Part shown: piece after piece, positions 46,758 through 55,518 of the stretch
Layout: each line of letters begins with the position of its first letter
How positions within the stretch are numbered: the first letter of the stretch is position 1
NCBI RefSeq assembly: GCF_016741875.1
Contig: NZ_JAERRF010000004.1
Coordinates: 248,001-312,000 of the forward strand
Direction: 5' to 3'
Source of the DNA: Streptomyces coffeae
Lineage (GTDB): Bacteria; Actinomycetota; Actinomycetes; Streptomycetales; Streptomycetaceae
Length of the DNA: 64,000 bases
Position numbers and translations under genes: made by a program
Notes under the pieces: generated by a model
The model's database searches: none
Told to the model about the DNA's origin: nothing
Seen by the model: only the letters and a program-made list of their open reading frames with translations

Positions 46758-47750
46758 TCAGCGCGCCGAGGCGCCCGGGAGCGTGATGCCCAGCGACGCC
46801 GCGTACTTCGCCAGCACCAGCTTGCCGACGGCCGGGTAGGCGCCGAGCGCCTCGGCCGCGGCGCAGCCCGCCTCCTCGGCCGCCGCGTCGATCAGCCCGG
46901 CGGAGACCTCCGGGCCGACGAGGTACGGCGCGAGCGCGAGCCGGGCGGAACCGGCCGAGCGCAGTTGCTCGGCGACGCGGACGACCGCGCCGTCCTCGTC
47001 CAGGGCCGCGGCCATCACCGGTACGGCGAGGCGCGCGGAGAGCAGCATGCCGGTGATGCCGCCGGCCTGGGCCGCCTCCTCGCCGCCGACCGTGGCCAGG
47101 ATGATGCCGTCCGCCGCGGTCGCGACCGTGAAGAGCCGGGCGCGGTCGGCGCGGGCCAGACCCGCTTCCGACAGCCGTACGTGCAGACCCTCGGCGAGCA
47201 GCGGGTGCGGGCCGAGGACGTCGGTGAGTTCGGCGGCGGAGCCGCTGCCCATGACGGCCTGGCGTATCCGGCGCAGCAGCGCGTTGTCCGGGCCCGCGAG
47301 CAGCGGCACGACCACGGCGGCGGGGCCGTCGGTGGGGATGGCGGGCTCCGGCGGCTGCGGCGGGATCTCCTCGCCCGCGGCTTCGGCGGCGGCAATGGCC
47401 TCCGCGGTGGCGGCAGCGGCGGCCTTGGCGGCCTCGGTCGCCTGGCGGACGCGCTCGGCGCGGTCCTGAGCGGCCAGCGTCAGCACGCTCTCGAGCTGAG
47501 GGAACTCCTCGCCGTCACCGTCCACGTAACCGATGTGGACGTCGAGGCCGGGCAGTTCGGAGCGCGCTATGCTCACGACCTCCTCGGCCAGGCTCCGGGT
47601 GGCCGCCTCCGGGGTGCCCGGGACGGCCAGCACCAGCGGAGGCGCGCCGAGGGGTGCGGCGGCGGGCTCCGGCCGGCGGTGCCGTCCGGGCTGGCGGGGA
47701 CGCGGCATTCGTACTGGCAGGCCGGACGCGGGCCCAGTGGGGGAGCTCAT
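46758..47750 (-). CDS. Sirohydrochlorin chelatase-like (CbiX family) protein
   Basis: A 330-residue protein from the ATG at 47750. A basic, Pro-rich N-terminus leads into two CbiX-like half domains: [20 protein letters not shown] (the usual HGS motif is degenerate here) and AAVVVPLLAGPDNALLRRIR, LAPYLVGPEVSAGLIDAAAE. A long Ala/Glu-rich helical insert separates them. Active members insert iron or cobalt into sirohydrochlorin; loss of the canonical histidine in the first half makes catalysis uncertain. No sirohaem genes are adjacent. Confidence 0.78.
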   Translation of the reverse strand: MSSPTGPASGLPVRMPRPRQPGRHRRPEPAAAPLGAPPLVLAVPGTPEAATRSLAEEVVSIARSELPGLDVHIGYVDGDGEEFPQLESVLTLAAQDRAERVRQATEAAKAAAAATAEAIAAAEAAGEEIPPQPPEPAIPTDGPAAVVVPLLAGPDNALLRRIRQAVMGSGSAAELTDVLGPHPLLAEGLHVRLSEAGLARADRARLFTVATAADGIILATVGGEEAAQAGGITGMLLSARLAVPVMAAALDEDGAVVRVAEQLRSAGSARLALAPYLVGPEVSAGLIDAAAEEAGCAAAEALGAYPAVGKLVLAKYAASLGITLPGASAR

Positions 47751-47888
47751 GGCGCCGCATGTTAGTCGCTTCATGGGCTCGGCTGTTCGGGAGGGGTGCG
47801 ACAGGGCGTTATCTGTCCCCTTTTGCCGAGCAGCTCTGTTCATTGATGTGCGCTGAGCGGTCGGAGATGTTCGGAGAACGGCCCTGAT

Positions 47889-47924
47889 GTCCGGAATGCG
47901 GAGCGGTAGCTTCGCATTCCGGAC
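47889..47924 (-). terminator. Strong terminator after the BadF-type kinase gene
   Basis: A perfect 12-bp stem (GTCCGGAATGCG with CGCATTCCGGAC), extended by a G-T pair and AGC/GCT to 16 bp with the loop GGTA, 64 bp after the kinase stop. Confidence 0.8.
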
Positions 47925-47987
47925 GGATGGTGATGCGCGGCAGCCCGTTCGGCACGGCCTTCCGGCCGCCGCGCGGAATGCCATGGC

Positions 47988-49001
47988 CTAGCCGAGGTCG
48001 ACGATGTGCAGCAGTGCCGCGTCCCTCGGCAGCCGCAGGTCGTTCCTCGCCAGCGCCGACGCCACGCACAGGGCGCCGTCCAGCGGGTCTCCGGCCGCTT
48101 CCGACACCCGGGCCTCCGGCAGCCGGGTCGTCAACTCCCTGTGCAGGGGGGTCAGCAGGGGGGCGCCCATGCGGAACAGGCCGCCGGTGAGGGCCACTTC
48201 GGCTGCTTCCACCCGCGGGCACACCGCCTCCGCCGCCTGCGCGATATGGCGGGCCGCGTCCCGCAGAATTCCGTTCGCGACCGGGTCCGCGTCGGCCAGT
48301 CGGCCGACCTCGGGGGCGAACGAGGCCAGGACGGCCGGGCGATCCGGTCGCGGATACAGCTGCCCCGGCAGCTGTGCCGCGGGCCCGAGCACCGCCTCCA
48401 CCCGCTCCAGCAGCGGCCGCGATCCGCCCTCGCGGCCGTCGTACGCGCGCATCGCCGCCTCCAGGCCCGCGCGGCCGATCCACGCCCCGCCGCCGCAGTC
48501 GCCCAGCAGATGGCCCCAGCCGTCGGCCCGTCGCCAGCCGCCGGGGTGCCCGTCCGTACCCCGGCCCTCCGGCAGCGCGCCGAGTGCGATCATGCCGGTG
48601 CCCGCGGCGACCACCGCGCCGGGCCGCTGGCCGAGAGCCCCGGCGTACGCGGTCACCGCGTCGGCCGCCAGGGCCAGTTGGCGGGCGCCGAACGCGTCGG
48701 CGAGCGCGTCCGGCAACGTGGCGCGCAGATCGTCACCCAGCGAGGCCATGCCCGCCGCGCCGACACATACCGCGTCCACCCGCGGCACCCCGGCCCCGCG
48801 CAGCAGCTCCCGGGCGGCGGGCAGCACGCGGGACAGCAGTCCGGCCGCGTCGATCCCGTGCTCGCCCACGGCGGCCGGAGTGGGTGAGGACCAGGTCAGC
48901 GGCTTCTCCGTGGAGCCACCGGACACCGGGGCGACGCACGCCGCCCCCACGCGTACGCCGGACCCTCCGGAGTCGATGCCGAGCACATACGTGTCGGCCA
49001 C
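47988..49001 (-). CDS. BadF/BadG/BcrA/BcrD-type ATPase, probable N-acetylglucosamine kinase
   Basis: A 337-residue actin-fold (ASKHA) protein. The phosphate-1 motif is GIDSGGSGVRVG (residues about 8-19), the phosphate-2 region VVAAGTGMIALG, and GHLLGDCGGGAWIGRAGLEA is typical of eukaryote-like GlcNAc kinases in bacteria. The C-terminal EVALTGGLFRMG closes the nucleotide site. It would phosphorylate GlcNAc or a similar amino sugar in the cytosol. It stops 14 bp before its own 3' neighbour signals and is preceded by the DUF2510 gene (4 bp), suggesting an operon. Confidence 0.85.
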   Translation of the reverse strand: MADTYVLGIDSGGSGVRVGAACVAPVSGGSTEKPLTWSSPTPAAVGEHGIDAAGLLSRVLPAARELLRGAGVPRVDAVCVGAAGMASLGDDLRATLPDALADAFGARQLALAADAVTAYAGALGQRPGAVVAAGTGMIALGALPEGRGTDGHPGGWRRADGWGHLLGDCGGGAWIGRAGLEAAMRAYDGREGGSRPLLERVEAVLGPAAQLPGQLYPRPDRPAVLASFAPEVGRLADADPVANGILRDAARHIAQAAEAVCPRVEAAEVALTGGLFRMGAPLLTPLHRELTTRLPEARVSEAAGDPLDGALCVASALARNDLRLPRDAALLHIVDLG

Positions 49002-49005
49002 CGGC

Positions 49006-49827
49006 TCAGCCGAACCCTCGGGCGTCCTGCTTGAGCGCGGTGTCCACGGTCAGCGCGGTGGCCACCACCAGGCTCAGCAGCGGATCGGGGAGCTGGCGGT
49101 GGATCTGGAGGACGTAGTTGTCCGCCGTGGTGAACATGGTCTTCGCCAGGCCCTCCCAGGTCTTGGTGATCCTGGCGATCTCGGTGTCCGTGTGGTCGAC
49201 GATGGCGAAGTTCCAGGCCCGCCAGTTCTCCGCCTTGATGGCGCCGATCTGCTGGCCGTTGACATGGATGCCAAAGTTGATCTTGCCGATGGCGTTCTGC
49301 TGGACGATCTCGCCCACCGGCTGACCGTCCGGGCGTGTCACCAGCACCTTGGACTTGATGAACTTCGCGGGGCGGGTGAGCACCAGGTGCGGCTGTCCGT
49401 TCGCGTCCCGGATCTCCAGCGTGTGGGTCATGAACTGGTCGAGGCTGGAGACGAACCGCGCGACCTTCTTCAGCGTGCTCTGGCCGACCTGCACCACCGA
49501 GCCGATGGTGCGGCCGTGCTGGTCGAAGACGCTGTACTCATTGGTGAGCTCGATCAGCTTGGCCTTCTGGTTGACCACGAGCACCGGCTCGGTGAACAGT
49601 GTGCCGCCGCCGCCCACGGCCGGGGCGACATGCGCCTGGTGCTGCACCTGGTGCTGGACCTTGGCCGGATTGGGGTGGGGCTGCGCCGCCTGCTGCGTCG
49701 GGACCTGGCCGGGCTGCCCGGGGTGGGTGTGCTCGGTCCACTGGGCGCCGTCCCACCAGCGCAGCTGGCTGGGCGTGCCCTGCGGGTCGGCGTACCAGCC
49801 CGCAGGGGTGTTCGGATGTGTCGTCAT
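49006..49827 (-). CDS. DUF2510 plus scramblase/LURP-one-like protein
   Basis: A 273-residue protein. Residues about 5-40 are a DUF2510 module (AGWYADPQGTPSQLRWWDGA), followed by a Gln/Pro/His-rich linker, and residues 85-273 form a tubby-like beta barrel of the phospholipid scramblase/LURP-one type (NEYSVFDQHGRTIGSVVQVG, HTLEIRDANGQPHLVLTRP). It may bind membranes. It is 4 bp upstream of the kinase gene, but a functional link is not evident. The role is unknown. Confidence 0.85.
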   Translation of the reverse strand: MTTHPNTPAGWYADPQGTPSQLRWWDGAQWTEHTHPGQPGQVPTQQAAQPHPNPAKVQHQVQHQAHVAPAVGGGGTLFTEPVLVVNQKAKLIELTNEYSVFDQHGRTIGSVVQVGQSTLKKVARFVSSLDQFMTHTLEIRDANGQPHLVLTRPAKFIKSKVLVTRPDGQPVGEIVQQNAIGKINFGIHVNGQQIGAIKAENWRAWNFAIVDHTDTEIARITKTWEGLAKTMFTTADNYVLQIHRQLPDPLLSLVVATALTVDTALKQDARGFG

Positions 49828-49866
49828 GGCGGGCAGACTACCTTTCGGCCACCATGGCCGAAGTCA

Positions 49867-50544
49867 TCAGGGAAGGCGCCAGTCCACGGGTTGCGCTCCC
49901 TGCTGTACCAGGAGGTCATTGGCGCGGCTGAACGGCCGCGAGCCGAAGAAGCCCCGGTCGGCCGACATGGGGGAGGGGTGGGCGGACTCGACCGCCGGAA
50001 GGCTGCCCAGCAGCGGGCGCACCGCGCGGGCGTCCCGGCCCCACAGGATGGACACCAGGGGGCGGCCTCGCGTGGCGAGCGCCCGGATGGCCTGCTCGGT
50101 GACCTCTTCCCAGCCCTTGCCGCGGTGGGCGGCGGGACGGCGCGGCGCCGTGGTGAGCGCCTTGTTGAGCAGCAGTACGCCCTGCTGGGTCCAGGGCGTC
50201 AGATCGCCGTTGGACGGACGGGGCATCCCGAGGTCGGTGTGCAGCTCCCGGAAGATGTTCTCCAGACTGCCGGGCAACGGCCGGACCTCCGGTGCCACGG
50301 AGAAGCTGAGCCCCACCGCATGACCCGGGGTCGGATACGGGTCCTGACCGACGATCAGCACCTTCACCTCGTCGAAGGGCTGCTGGAACGCGCGCAGGAC
50401 GTTGGCTCCGGCGGGGAGATAGGTGCGGCCCGCCCCGATCTCGGCCCGCAGGAAGTCGCCCATCGCCGCGATGCGCTCTTCGACGGGCTCAAGTGCCTTG
50501 GCCCAGCCCGCTTCGACAATTTCATTCAAGGGTCGCGCTGCCAC
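49867..50544 (-). CDS. ung: Uracil-DNA glycosylase, family 1
   Basis: A 225-residue DNA repair enzyme that removes uracil from DNA. The catalytic loop is [19 protein letters not shown] with Asp68 as the general base; the usual His after GQDPY is Pro here, as I recall for other Streptomyces Ung proteins. The DNA-intercalating loop [13 protein letters not shown] is intact. Length is normal. GTG start at 50544. It lies 39 bp upstream of the DUF2510 gene. Confidence 0.95.
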   Translation of the reverse strand: MAARPLNEIVEAGWAKALEPVEERIAAMGDFLRAEIGAGRTYLPAGANVLRAFQQPFDEVKVLIVGQDPYPTPGHAVGLSFSVAPEVRPLPGSLENIFRELHTDLGMPRPSNGDLTPWTQQGVLLLNKALTTAPRRPAAHRGKGWEEVTEQAIRALATRGRPLVSILWGRDARAVRPLLGSLPAVESAHPSPMSADRGFFGSRPFSRANDLLVQQGAQPVDWRLP

Positions 50545-50625
50545 ACCGCGTCACTCTAGTGGCTCAGCGTGTGGTCGTGTGCCGCTCTGTGGATCACTTC
50601 CGGCCGGGCGCGAAGCCGGTCCCGC

Positions 50626-51720
50626 TCAGCCGATGACGGCGGCCCGGACGCACAGCACATCCGGCAGATGCCGGGCGATCTGCCGCCAGCTCTCGCCCTC
50701 GTCGGCGCTGGCGTACACCTCGCCGTTGCGATTGCCGAAGTAGACCCCGGCCGGGTCGGCGTCATCGGTGCGCAGCGCGTCCCGCAGCACCACCCCGTAG
50801 TGGTGCTCGCCGGGCAGCCCGGTGGACCGCTCGGCCCAGGACGCGCCCGCGTCGTCGGTGCGGTACACCCGGCAGCGGTAGTCGGGCGGATAGCGGTCCC
50901 CGCCGTCGATCACCGGGAAGACGTAGGCGACCCCGCCGCGCCGCGGATGGGTGGCGATCGCGAAGCCGAAGTCGGCCGGCAGCCCTTTGCCGATCTCGGT
51001 CCAGTGCGCCCCGCCGTCGTCGCTGCGGTACACCCCGCCGTGGTTCTGGAGATAGAGCCGGTCCGGGTCGACCGCGTCCTGGGCGATCTTGTGCACACAC
51101 TGACCGAAATCCGGATAGGGGTCGGGCAGGAACTCCGCCTTGAGCCCGTTGTTGGACGGCGCCCAGCTCGCCCCGCCGTCCGTGGTGCGGTACACCCCGC
51201 CCGAGGAGACGGCGACCACCACCGCGTCCGCGTCGCGCGGATCGGTGACCACCGTGTGCACCGCCTGGCCGCCGAACCCCGCACCCCACTGCGGCCGCTG
51301 CGGGTGGTCCCACAGCGCGCGGACGAAGTCGAAGCTCTCCCCACCGTCCGCGGAGCGGAACAGCGCGCCCGGCTCGGTGCCCGCCCACACCACCTCCGGC
51401 GCCGCGGGGCCCGCCGGATGCAGCTGCCACACCCGCTCCAGCGAGGTGTCGGTGCCCTCGGGGAACCGCACCGCGGGCCGGGCGGGCTCGTGCCAGCTCT
51501 GCCCGAGGTCGTCGGAGCGGAAGACCGAGGGGCCCCAGTGGGAGCTGTCGGCGCCGGCCAGCAGCCGTGGGCGGTCGCGGCGGGTGTCGATACCGACGGA
51601 GTACACCGCCTGCATCGGGAAGTGCGGGCCGGTGAACTCCCAGTCCCCGCCGGAGGATCCGGTCCGGCGGGCGAGAAAGAGGCCCTTGCGGGTGCCGAGG
51701 GCGAGCAGGACGTCGTCCAT
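50626..51720 (-). CDS. BNR/sortilin-type beta-propeller protein
   Basis: A 364-residue protein made of repeated sialidase-type Asp-box motifs: GVYRTTDGGASWAPSNNGLK, VYRSDDGGAHWTEIGKGLP, VYRTDDAGASWAERSTGLPG and VYASADEGESWRQIARHLP. This is an intracellular version without signal peptide (MDDVLLALGTRKGLFLARR). The family is widespread in actinobacteria as WD40/YCF48-related exo-alpha-sialidase-like proteins, mostly without known function; sialidase catalytic residues are not evident. Confidence 0.85.
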   Translation of the reverse strand: MDDVLLALGTRKGLFLARRTGSSGGDWEFTGPHFPMQAVYSVGIDTRRDRPRLLAGADSSHWGPSVFRSDDLGQSWHEPARPAVRFPEGTDTSLERVWQLHPAGPAAPEVVWAGTEPGALFRSADGGESFDFVRALWDHPQRPQWGAGFGGQAVHTVVTDPRDADAVVVAVSSGGVYRTTDGGASWAPSNNGLKAEFLPDPYPDFGQCVHKIAQDAVDPDRLYLQNHGGVYRSDDGGAHWTEIGKGLPADFGFAIATHPRRGGVAYVFPVIDGGDRYPPDYRCRVYRTDDAGASWAERSTGLPGEHHYGVVLRDALRTDDADPAGVYFGNRNGEVYASADEGESWRQIARHLPDVLCVRAAVIG

Positions 51721-51865
51721 GACGGCTCACTCCTTGAGGTGCGGAGAGGTGCGGGTGATGGAACGAGGTGGGTGTGTCCGTCACCACAGAGTCTGCACCC
51801 CGCCACCGACATCGGCGCCCCGGAGGGAGCCAGGAATCGACGGTGTCGGGCGAAGGGAAGCGTTG

Positions 51866-51932
51866 TACGAGAGGTGTCGTTGTACGAGGGGCTTCGTAAT
51901 TTGACAGACGTCGTAATACGATGAGTATCGTA
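51866..51932 (+). promoter_or_regulatory. Four-site operator array (TACGA-N6-TCGTA, 17-bp period) upstream of the OYE gene
   Basis: Sites start at 51866 (TACGA-N6-TCGTT), 51883 (perfect), 51900 (TTTGA-N6-TCGTA) and 51917 (perfect), exactly 17 bp apart. A consensus -35 TTGACA (51901-51906) lies within the third site, so a bound repressor would cover the promoter. The same motif precedes the ArsR gene at 59739. Confidence 0.7.
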
Positions 51933-51977
51933 CTAGCGCGGTCGGTCCGGCCGTGCGAGGTCGATTGGAGACGTTGC

Positions 51978-53057
51978 ATGAGTGCCCTCTTCGAGCCCGT
52001 CACCCTGCGGTCGCTGACCATCCCCAACCGCGTCTGGATGGCACCGATGTGCCAGTACAGCGCGGCCGGCGGCGAGTGCGCGGGAATCCCGGACGACTGG
52101 CACTTCGCGCACTACGCCGCCCGCGCCACCGGCGGCACCGGACTGATCCTGGTCGAGGCCACCGCGGTCTCGCCCGAGGGCCGGATCAGCCCCGGCGACC
52201 TCGGGCTGTGGAACGACCAGCAGGTCGAGGCCTTCCGCCGGATCACCGGATTCCTCAAGCGGCACGGCACCGTTCCGGGCATCCAGCTCGCCCACGCCGG
52301 GCGCAAAGCCGGCACCGACGCCCCCTGGCGGGGCGGCGCCCCGCTCGGCCGGGAGGAGCAGGGCTGGCAGCCGCTCGGCCCGAGCCCGATCGCCTACGAC
52401 GAGCGCCACCCGGTGCCCGGCGAACTCACCGAGGAGCAGATCGGCGAGGTCGTCGAGCAGTTCGCGGCCGCCGCCCGGCGCGCCCTCGCCGCCGGGTTCG
52501 AGGTCGCCGAGATCCACGGCGCCCACGGCTATCTGATCGGCGAGTTCCTCTCCCCGCACAGCAACCACCGCACCGACCGCTACGGCGGCTCCCTGGAGAA
52601 CCGCGTCCGCTTCGCCCTCGAGGTCGTCGACGCCGTCCGCGCGGTGTGGCCGGAGGAGCTTCCGCTGTTCTTCCGCGTCTCGGCCACCGACTGGCTGGAG
52701 CGGGACGGCTGGACGCCGGACGACACCGTGGCGCTCGCCGCGCTGCTCAAGGACCACGGCGTGGATCTGCTCGACGTTTCCACCGGCGGCAACGCGGCCG
52801 GGGTGCGCATCCCCGTCGAGCCCGGCTACCAGGTGCCGTTCGCCGCCCGGGTGCGCCGGGAGACCGGGCTGCCGGTCGCCGCCGTCGGACTGATCACCGA
52901 GGCCGGACAGGCCGAGAAGATCGTCGCCAACGGTGAGGCGGACGCCGTCCTGCTCGGCCGCGAACTGCTGCGCAACCCCTCCTTCGCCCGGCACGCCGCA
53001 CAGGAGCTCGGCGGCCGGGTGCACGCGCCCGAGCCGTACGGGTACGCGATCGGCTGA
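51978..53057 (+). CDS. NADH:flavin oxidoreductase, Old Yellow Enzyme family (YqjM class)
   Basis: A 359-residue FMN TIM-barrel enzyme from the ATG at 51978 (GGAG upstream). Thermophilic/YqjM-type features are present: [13 protein letters not shown] with the flavin-modulating Cys, [11 protein letters not shown], and the catalytic pair in [20 protein letters not shown]. It reduces activated C=C bonds of enones, quinones or nitro compounds with NAD(P)H and often protects against electrophiles. Its promoter carries a phased array of palindromes matching the ArsR gene promoter 8 kb away, so electrophile-responsive repression is likely. Confidence 0.94.
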   Translation: MSALFEPVTLRSLTIPNRVWMAPMCQYSAAGGECAGIPDDWHFAHYAARATGGTGLILVEATAVSPEGRISPGDLGLWNDQQVEAFRRITGFLKRHGTVPGIQLAHAGRKAGTDAPWRGGAPLGREEQGWQPLGPSPIAYDERHPVPGELTEEQIGEVVEQFAAAARRALAAGFEVAEIHGAHGYLIGEFLSPHSNHRTDRYGGSLENRVRFALEVVDAVRAVWPEELPLFFRVSATDWLERDGWTPDDTVALAALLKDHGVDLLDVSTGGNAAGVRIPVEPGYQVPFAARVRRETGLPVAAVGLITEAGQAEKIVANGEADAVLLGRELLRNPSFARHAAQELGGRVHAPEPYGYAIG

Positions 53058-53090
53058 TCCGCGGGTCGCGACCGTACCTTCGGCCCGCCG

Positions 53091-53125
53091 TGCCCGGTCC
53101 GGGGGACCTCCCCCCGGACCGGGCA
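53091..53125 (+). terminator. Terminator after the OYE gene
   Basis: A perfect 15-bp stem (TGCCCGGTCCGGGGG with CCCCCGGACCGGGCA) and a 5-nt loop, 33 bp after the stop codon. Confidence 0.8.
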
Positions 53126-53235
53126 GGGGTGTGCCGGCGGATCGGCGTCCCGCCACCCACCACAATGAGCCATACCTGTGAAGCGCTCAGCATCCCTTTC
53201 GCCGCGTCAGGTGCCGAACGGGTACCGTCGCCCCC

Positions 53236-54903
53236 ATGGCTGACTCGGTCTCCGGCACCATCCATGCGCTCTGTGACCGCTACGTCGACGACTACGCCGC
53301 TCTCGACCCCAACGCCGCGACCTACCTGGGTGTCCCCGGTCATGACGACCGCCTCACCGACTACTCGTCCGAAGGCCACCGGGCGCGCGCCGAACTCCAT
53401 GCCGCAGCTCTCCGCGCGATCCGCGCCGCCACTCCTCAGGACGACTCCGAAGCCGCCGCCCGCGACACCTTCACCGAGCGCGTCGGCCTCGATCTGGAGA
53501 TCCATGAGGCCGGGCTCGACAGCGCCGCGCTCAACGTCATCGAGAGCCCCGTACAGGCCCTGTGCATGCTCTTCGACGTGATGCCCACCCGCACCTCCGA
53601 CGACTGGTCGGTGATCGCCAGCCGACTGGCCCGGATGCCGGAGGCCATAGCGGGCCTGGAGGCCGGACTCCGCCACGCCGCGGCCGGTGGCCGGGTCTCC
53701 GCGCTGCGCCAGGTCACCAAGACCGCAGCCCAGTGCGACACGTGGGCCGACGGCCACTTCGCCACCCTGGTCGCCCCCGCGCAGGTGCCGTCCGCCCTCC
53801 GTGCCGACCTGGACGCGGGCGCCGCCGCCGCGTCCTCCGCCTTCGCCGGGCTGGCCCGCTTCCTCCGTGAGGGGCTGGCTCCCGTGGCCCCGGCCCGGGA
53901 CGCCGTCGGCCCCGATGCCTACGCGCTGTGGCTGCGCTACTTCACCGGCGCGGAGCTGGACCCCAAGGAGTCCTACGCCTGGGGCTGGGAGGAGTTCTGC
54001 CGGATCGAGACCGAGCTGAAGCAGATCGCCGACCGGATCCGGCCGGGCGCCACCCCCGCCGAGGCGGCCGCCGCCCTCGACGCCGACCCGCACTACCGGC
54101 TGCGGGGCGCGGACGCCCTGCGGGACTGGATGCAGCGGCTGTCCGACGCGGCGCTGTCCGATCTGCGCGGCAGCCACTTCGAGATCCCCGATGAGCTGAT
54201 GGCGCTGGAGTGTCTGATCGCGCCCCCCGGCGGGATCGTCGGCGCGTACTACACCGGGCCGACGGACGACTTCTCCCGGCCGGGCCGGATGTGGTGGTCG
54301 ATCCCGCCGGGCCGGACCGACTTCCCGACCTGGCGCGAGGTCACCACCGTCTACCACGAGGGCGTTCCCGGCCACCATCTCCAAGTGGCCACCGCCGTCC
54401 ACCAGTCGGGGCGGCTCAACCGGTTCCAGCGGCTGATGTGCCATGTCTCCGGCTACGGCGAGGGCTGGGCGCTGTACGCGGAGCGGCTGATGCGCGAGCT
54501 GGGACGGCTGGACGACAACGGCGATCTGCTGGGCATGCTGGCCGGGCAACTGTTCCGGGCCGCACGGGTGATCGTGGACATCGGGATGCATCTGGAGCTG
54601 CCCATCCCGGTCGGCACCGGATTCCACGAGGGCGAGCGCTGGACCCCCGAACTGGGGCTGGAGTTCATGCTCACCAGGACCATCACCCAGCAGGACCAGG
54701 TCCGTGATGAGATCGACCGCTATCTGGGCTGGCCGGGCCAGGCGCCCTCGTACAAGCTGGGGGAGCGGCAGTGGCTGGCCGCCCGCGATGACGCACGTGC
54801 CCGTCAGGGCGCCACGTTCGACGCGATGGCGTTCCACACCGCCGCGCTGAAGCTGGGTCCGATGGGTCTGGACACCCTGCGCGGACGCCTCGCGGCCCTG
54901 TGA
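53236..54903 (+). CDS. DUF885-family metallopeptidase-like protein
   Basis: A 555-residue helical protein of the DUF885 family. The zinc-binding signature is YHEGVPGHHLQ (HExxPGHH, near residue 374), followed by the conserved EGWALYAERLM and MHLELPIPVGTGFHEGERWT. The N-terminal third has the usual YPNAATYLGVPGHDDRL-like start. There is no signal peptide. Members resemble M32/thermolysin-like metallopeptidases, but substrates are largely unknown. It has its own terminator 7 bp after the stop. Confidence 0.9.
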   Translation: MADSVSGTIHALCDRYVDDYAALDPNAATYLGVPGHDDRLTDYSSEGHRARAELHAAALRAIRAATPQDDSEAAARDTFTERVGLDLEIHEAGLDSAALNVIESPVQALCMLFDVMPTRTSDDWSVIASRLARMPEAIAGLEAGLRHAAAGGRVSALRQVTKTAAQCDTWADGHFATLVAPAQVPSALRADLDAGAAAASSAFAGLARFLREGLAPVAPARDAVGPDAYALWLRYFTGAELDPKESYAWGWEEFCRIETELKQIADRIRPGATPAEAAAALDADPHYRLRGADALRDWMQRLSDAALSDLRGSHFEIPDELMALECLIAPPGGIVGAYYTGPTDDFSRPGRMWWSIPPGRTDFPTWREVTTVYHEGVPGHHLQVATAVHQSGRLNRFQRLMCHVSGYGEGWALYAERLMRELGRLDDNGDLLGMLAGQLFRAARVIVDIGMHLELPIPVGTGFHEGERWTPELGLEFMLTRTITQQDQVRDEIDRYLGWPGQAPSYKLGERQWLAARDDARARQGATFDAMAFHTAALKLGPMGLDTLRGRLAAL

Positions 54904-54909
54904 GGCGAC

Positions 54910-54940
54910 GCTCCGGGCCGGGGCGCGGGCGGCCCGGAGC
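54910..54940 (+). terminator. Terminator after the DUF885 gene
   Basis: A 10-bp stem GCTCCGGGCC/GGCCCGGAGC with an 11-nt GC-rich loop begins 7 bp after the stop codon. Confidence 0.7.
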
Positions 54941-55035
54941 AAGAGGTATCACCGGGGGAATGCTCGATACGTCCGTTGGTATCCGGCCGCCGCCGCCCAT
55001 CGCACCTCCCGAGATCCACGAGAGGCATGGACCAG

Positions 55036-55518
55036 ATGACGCAGACCGTTGCGCAGCCCACCGGGCTCGACGGGACCGCCGGGCGCCGCCTGGTCATCCT
55101 CGGGGTGGCCGCGAGCGACTGCCATGTGGTGGCCAATCAGCTCATCGCCTACGCGCTGCGCGGACAGGGCTTCGAGGTGGTCAATCTCGGCGCGTGCACC
55201 CCGGTGGAGGAGTTCGCCAGGGCGTACCGGACACACCCGGAGGCGGAGGCGGTCCTCATCGGCAGCCTCAACGGCCATGTGCACGAGGACCTCAGGGACC
55301 TCCCGGAGGCCAGGAGGTCCGGGCGCATCGGCTGTCCCGTCGTCGTCGGCGGCAATCTGTCGGTGGGCAGCGTCAAGGATCCCTCGTCCGCCTCACGCCT
55401 GTACGACCTGGGCGTGGACCTGATCGTCGAGGACCCCGACGATCTGCCGGCCGTGCTGGACCGGCTGCGCGAAACCCGCGCGGAGGAGGCGCGATTGGCA
55501 CGCTCCCCGGTGTCGTGA
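55036..55518 (+). CDS. glmS: Methylaspartate (glutamate) mutase small subunit, B12-binding
   Basis: A 160-residue cobalamin-binding protein. The base-off B12 motif is present as SDCHVV (the His is the cobalt ligand; the usual following Gly is Ala), with IGSLNGH and VVGGNLSVG completing the D-x-H...S-x-L...GG pattern. AGAGG lies 10 nt before the ATG at 55036 and only 1 nt before an ATG at 55027, so the later start is preferred. With the next gene it forms coenzyme-B12 glutamate mutase, which makes 3-methylaspartate. The stop overlaps the next start. Confidence 0.88.
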   Translation: MTQTVAQPTGLDGTAGRRLVILGVAASDCHVVANQLIAYALRGQGFEVVNLGACTPVEEFARAYRTHPEAEAVLIGSLNGHVHEDLRDLPEARRSGRIGCPVVVGGNLSVGSVKDPSSASRLYDLGVDLIVEDPDDLPAVLDRLRETRAEEARLARSPVS

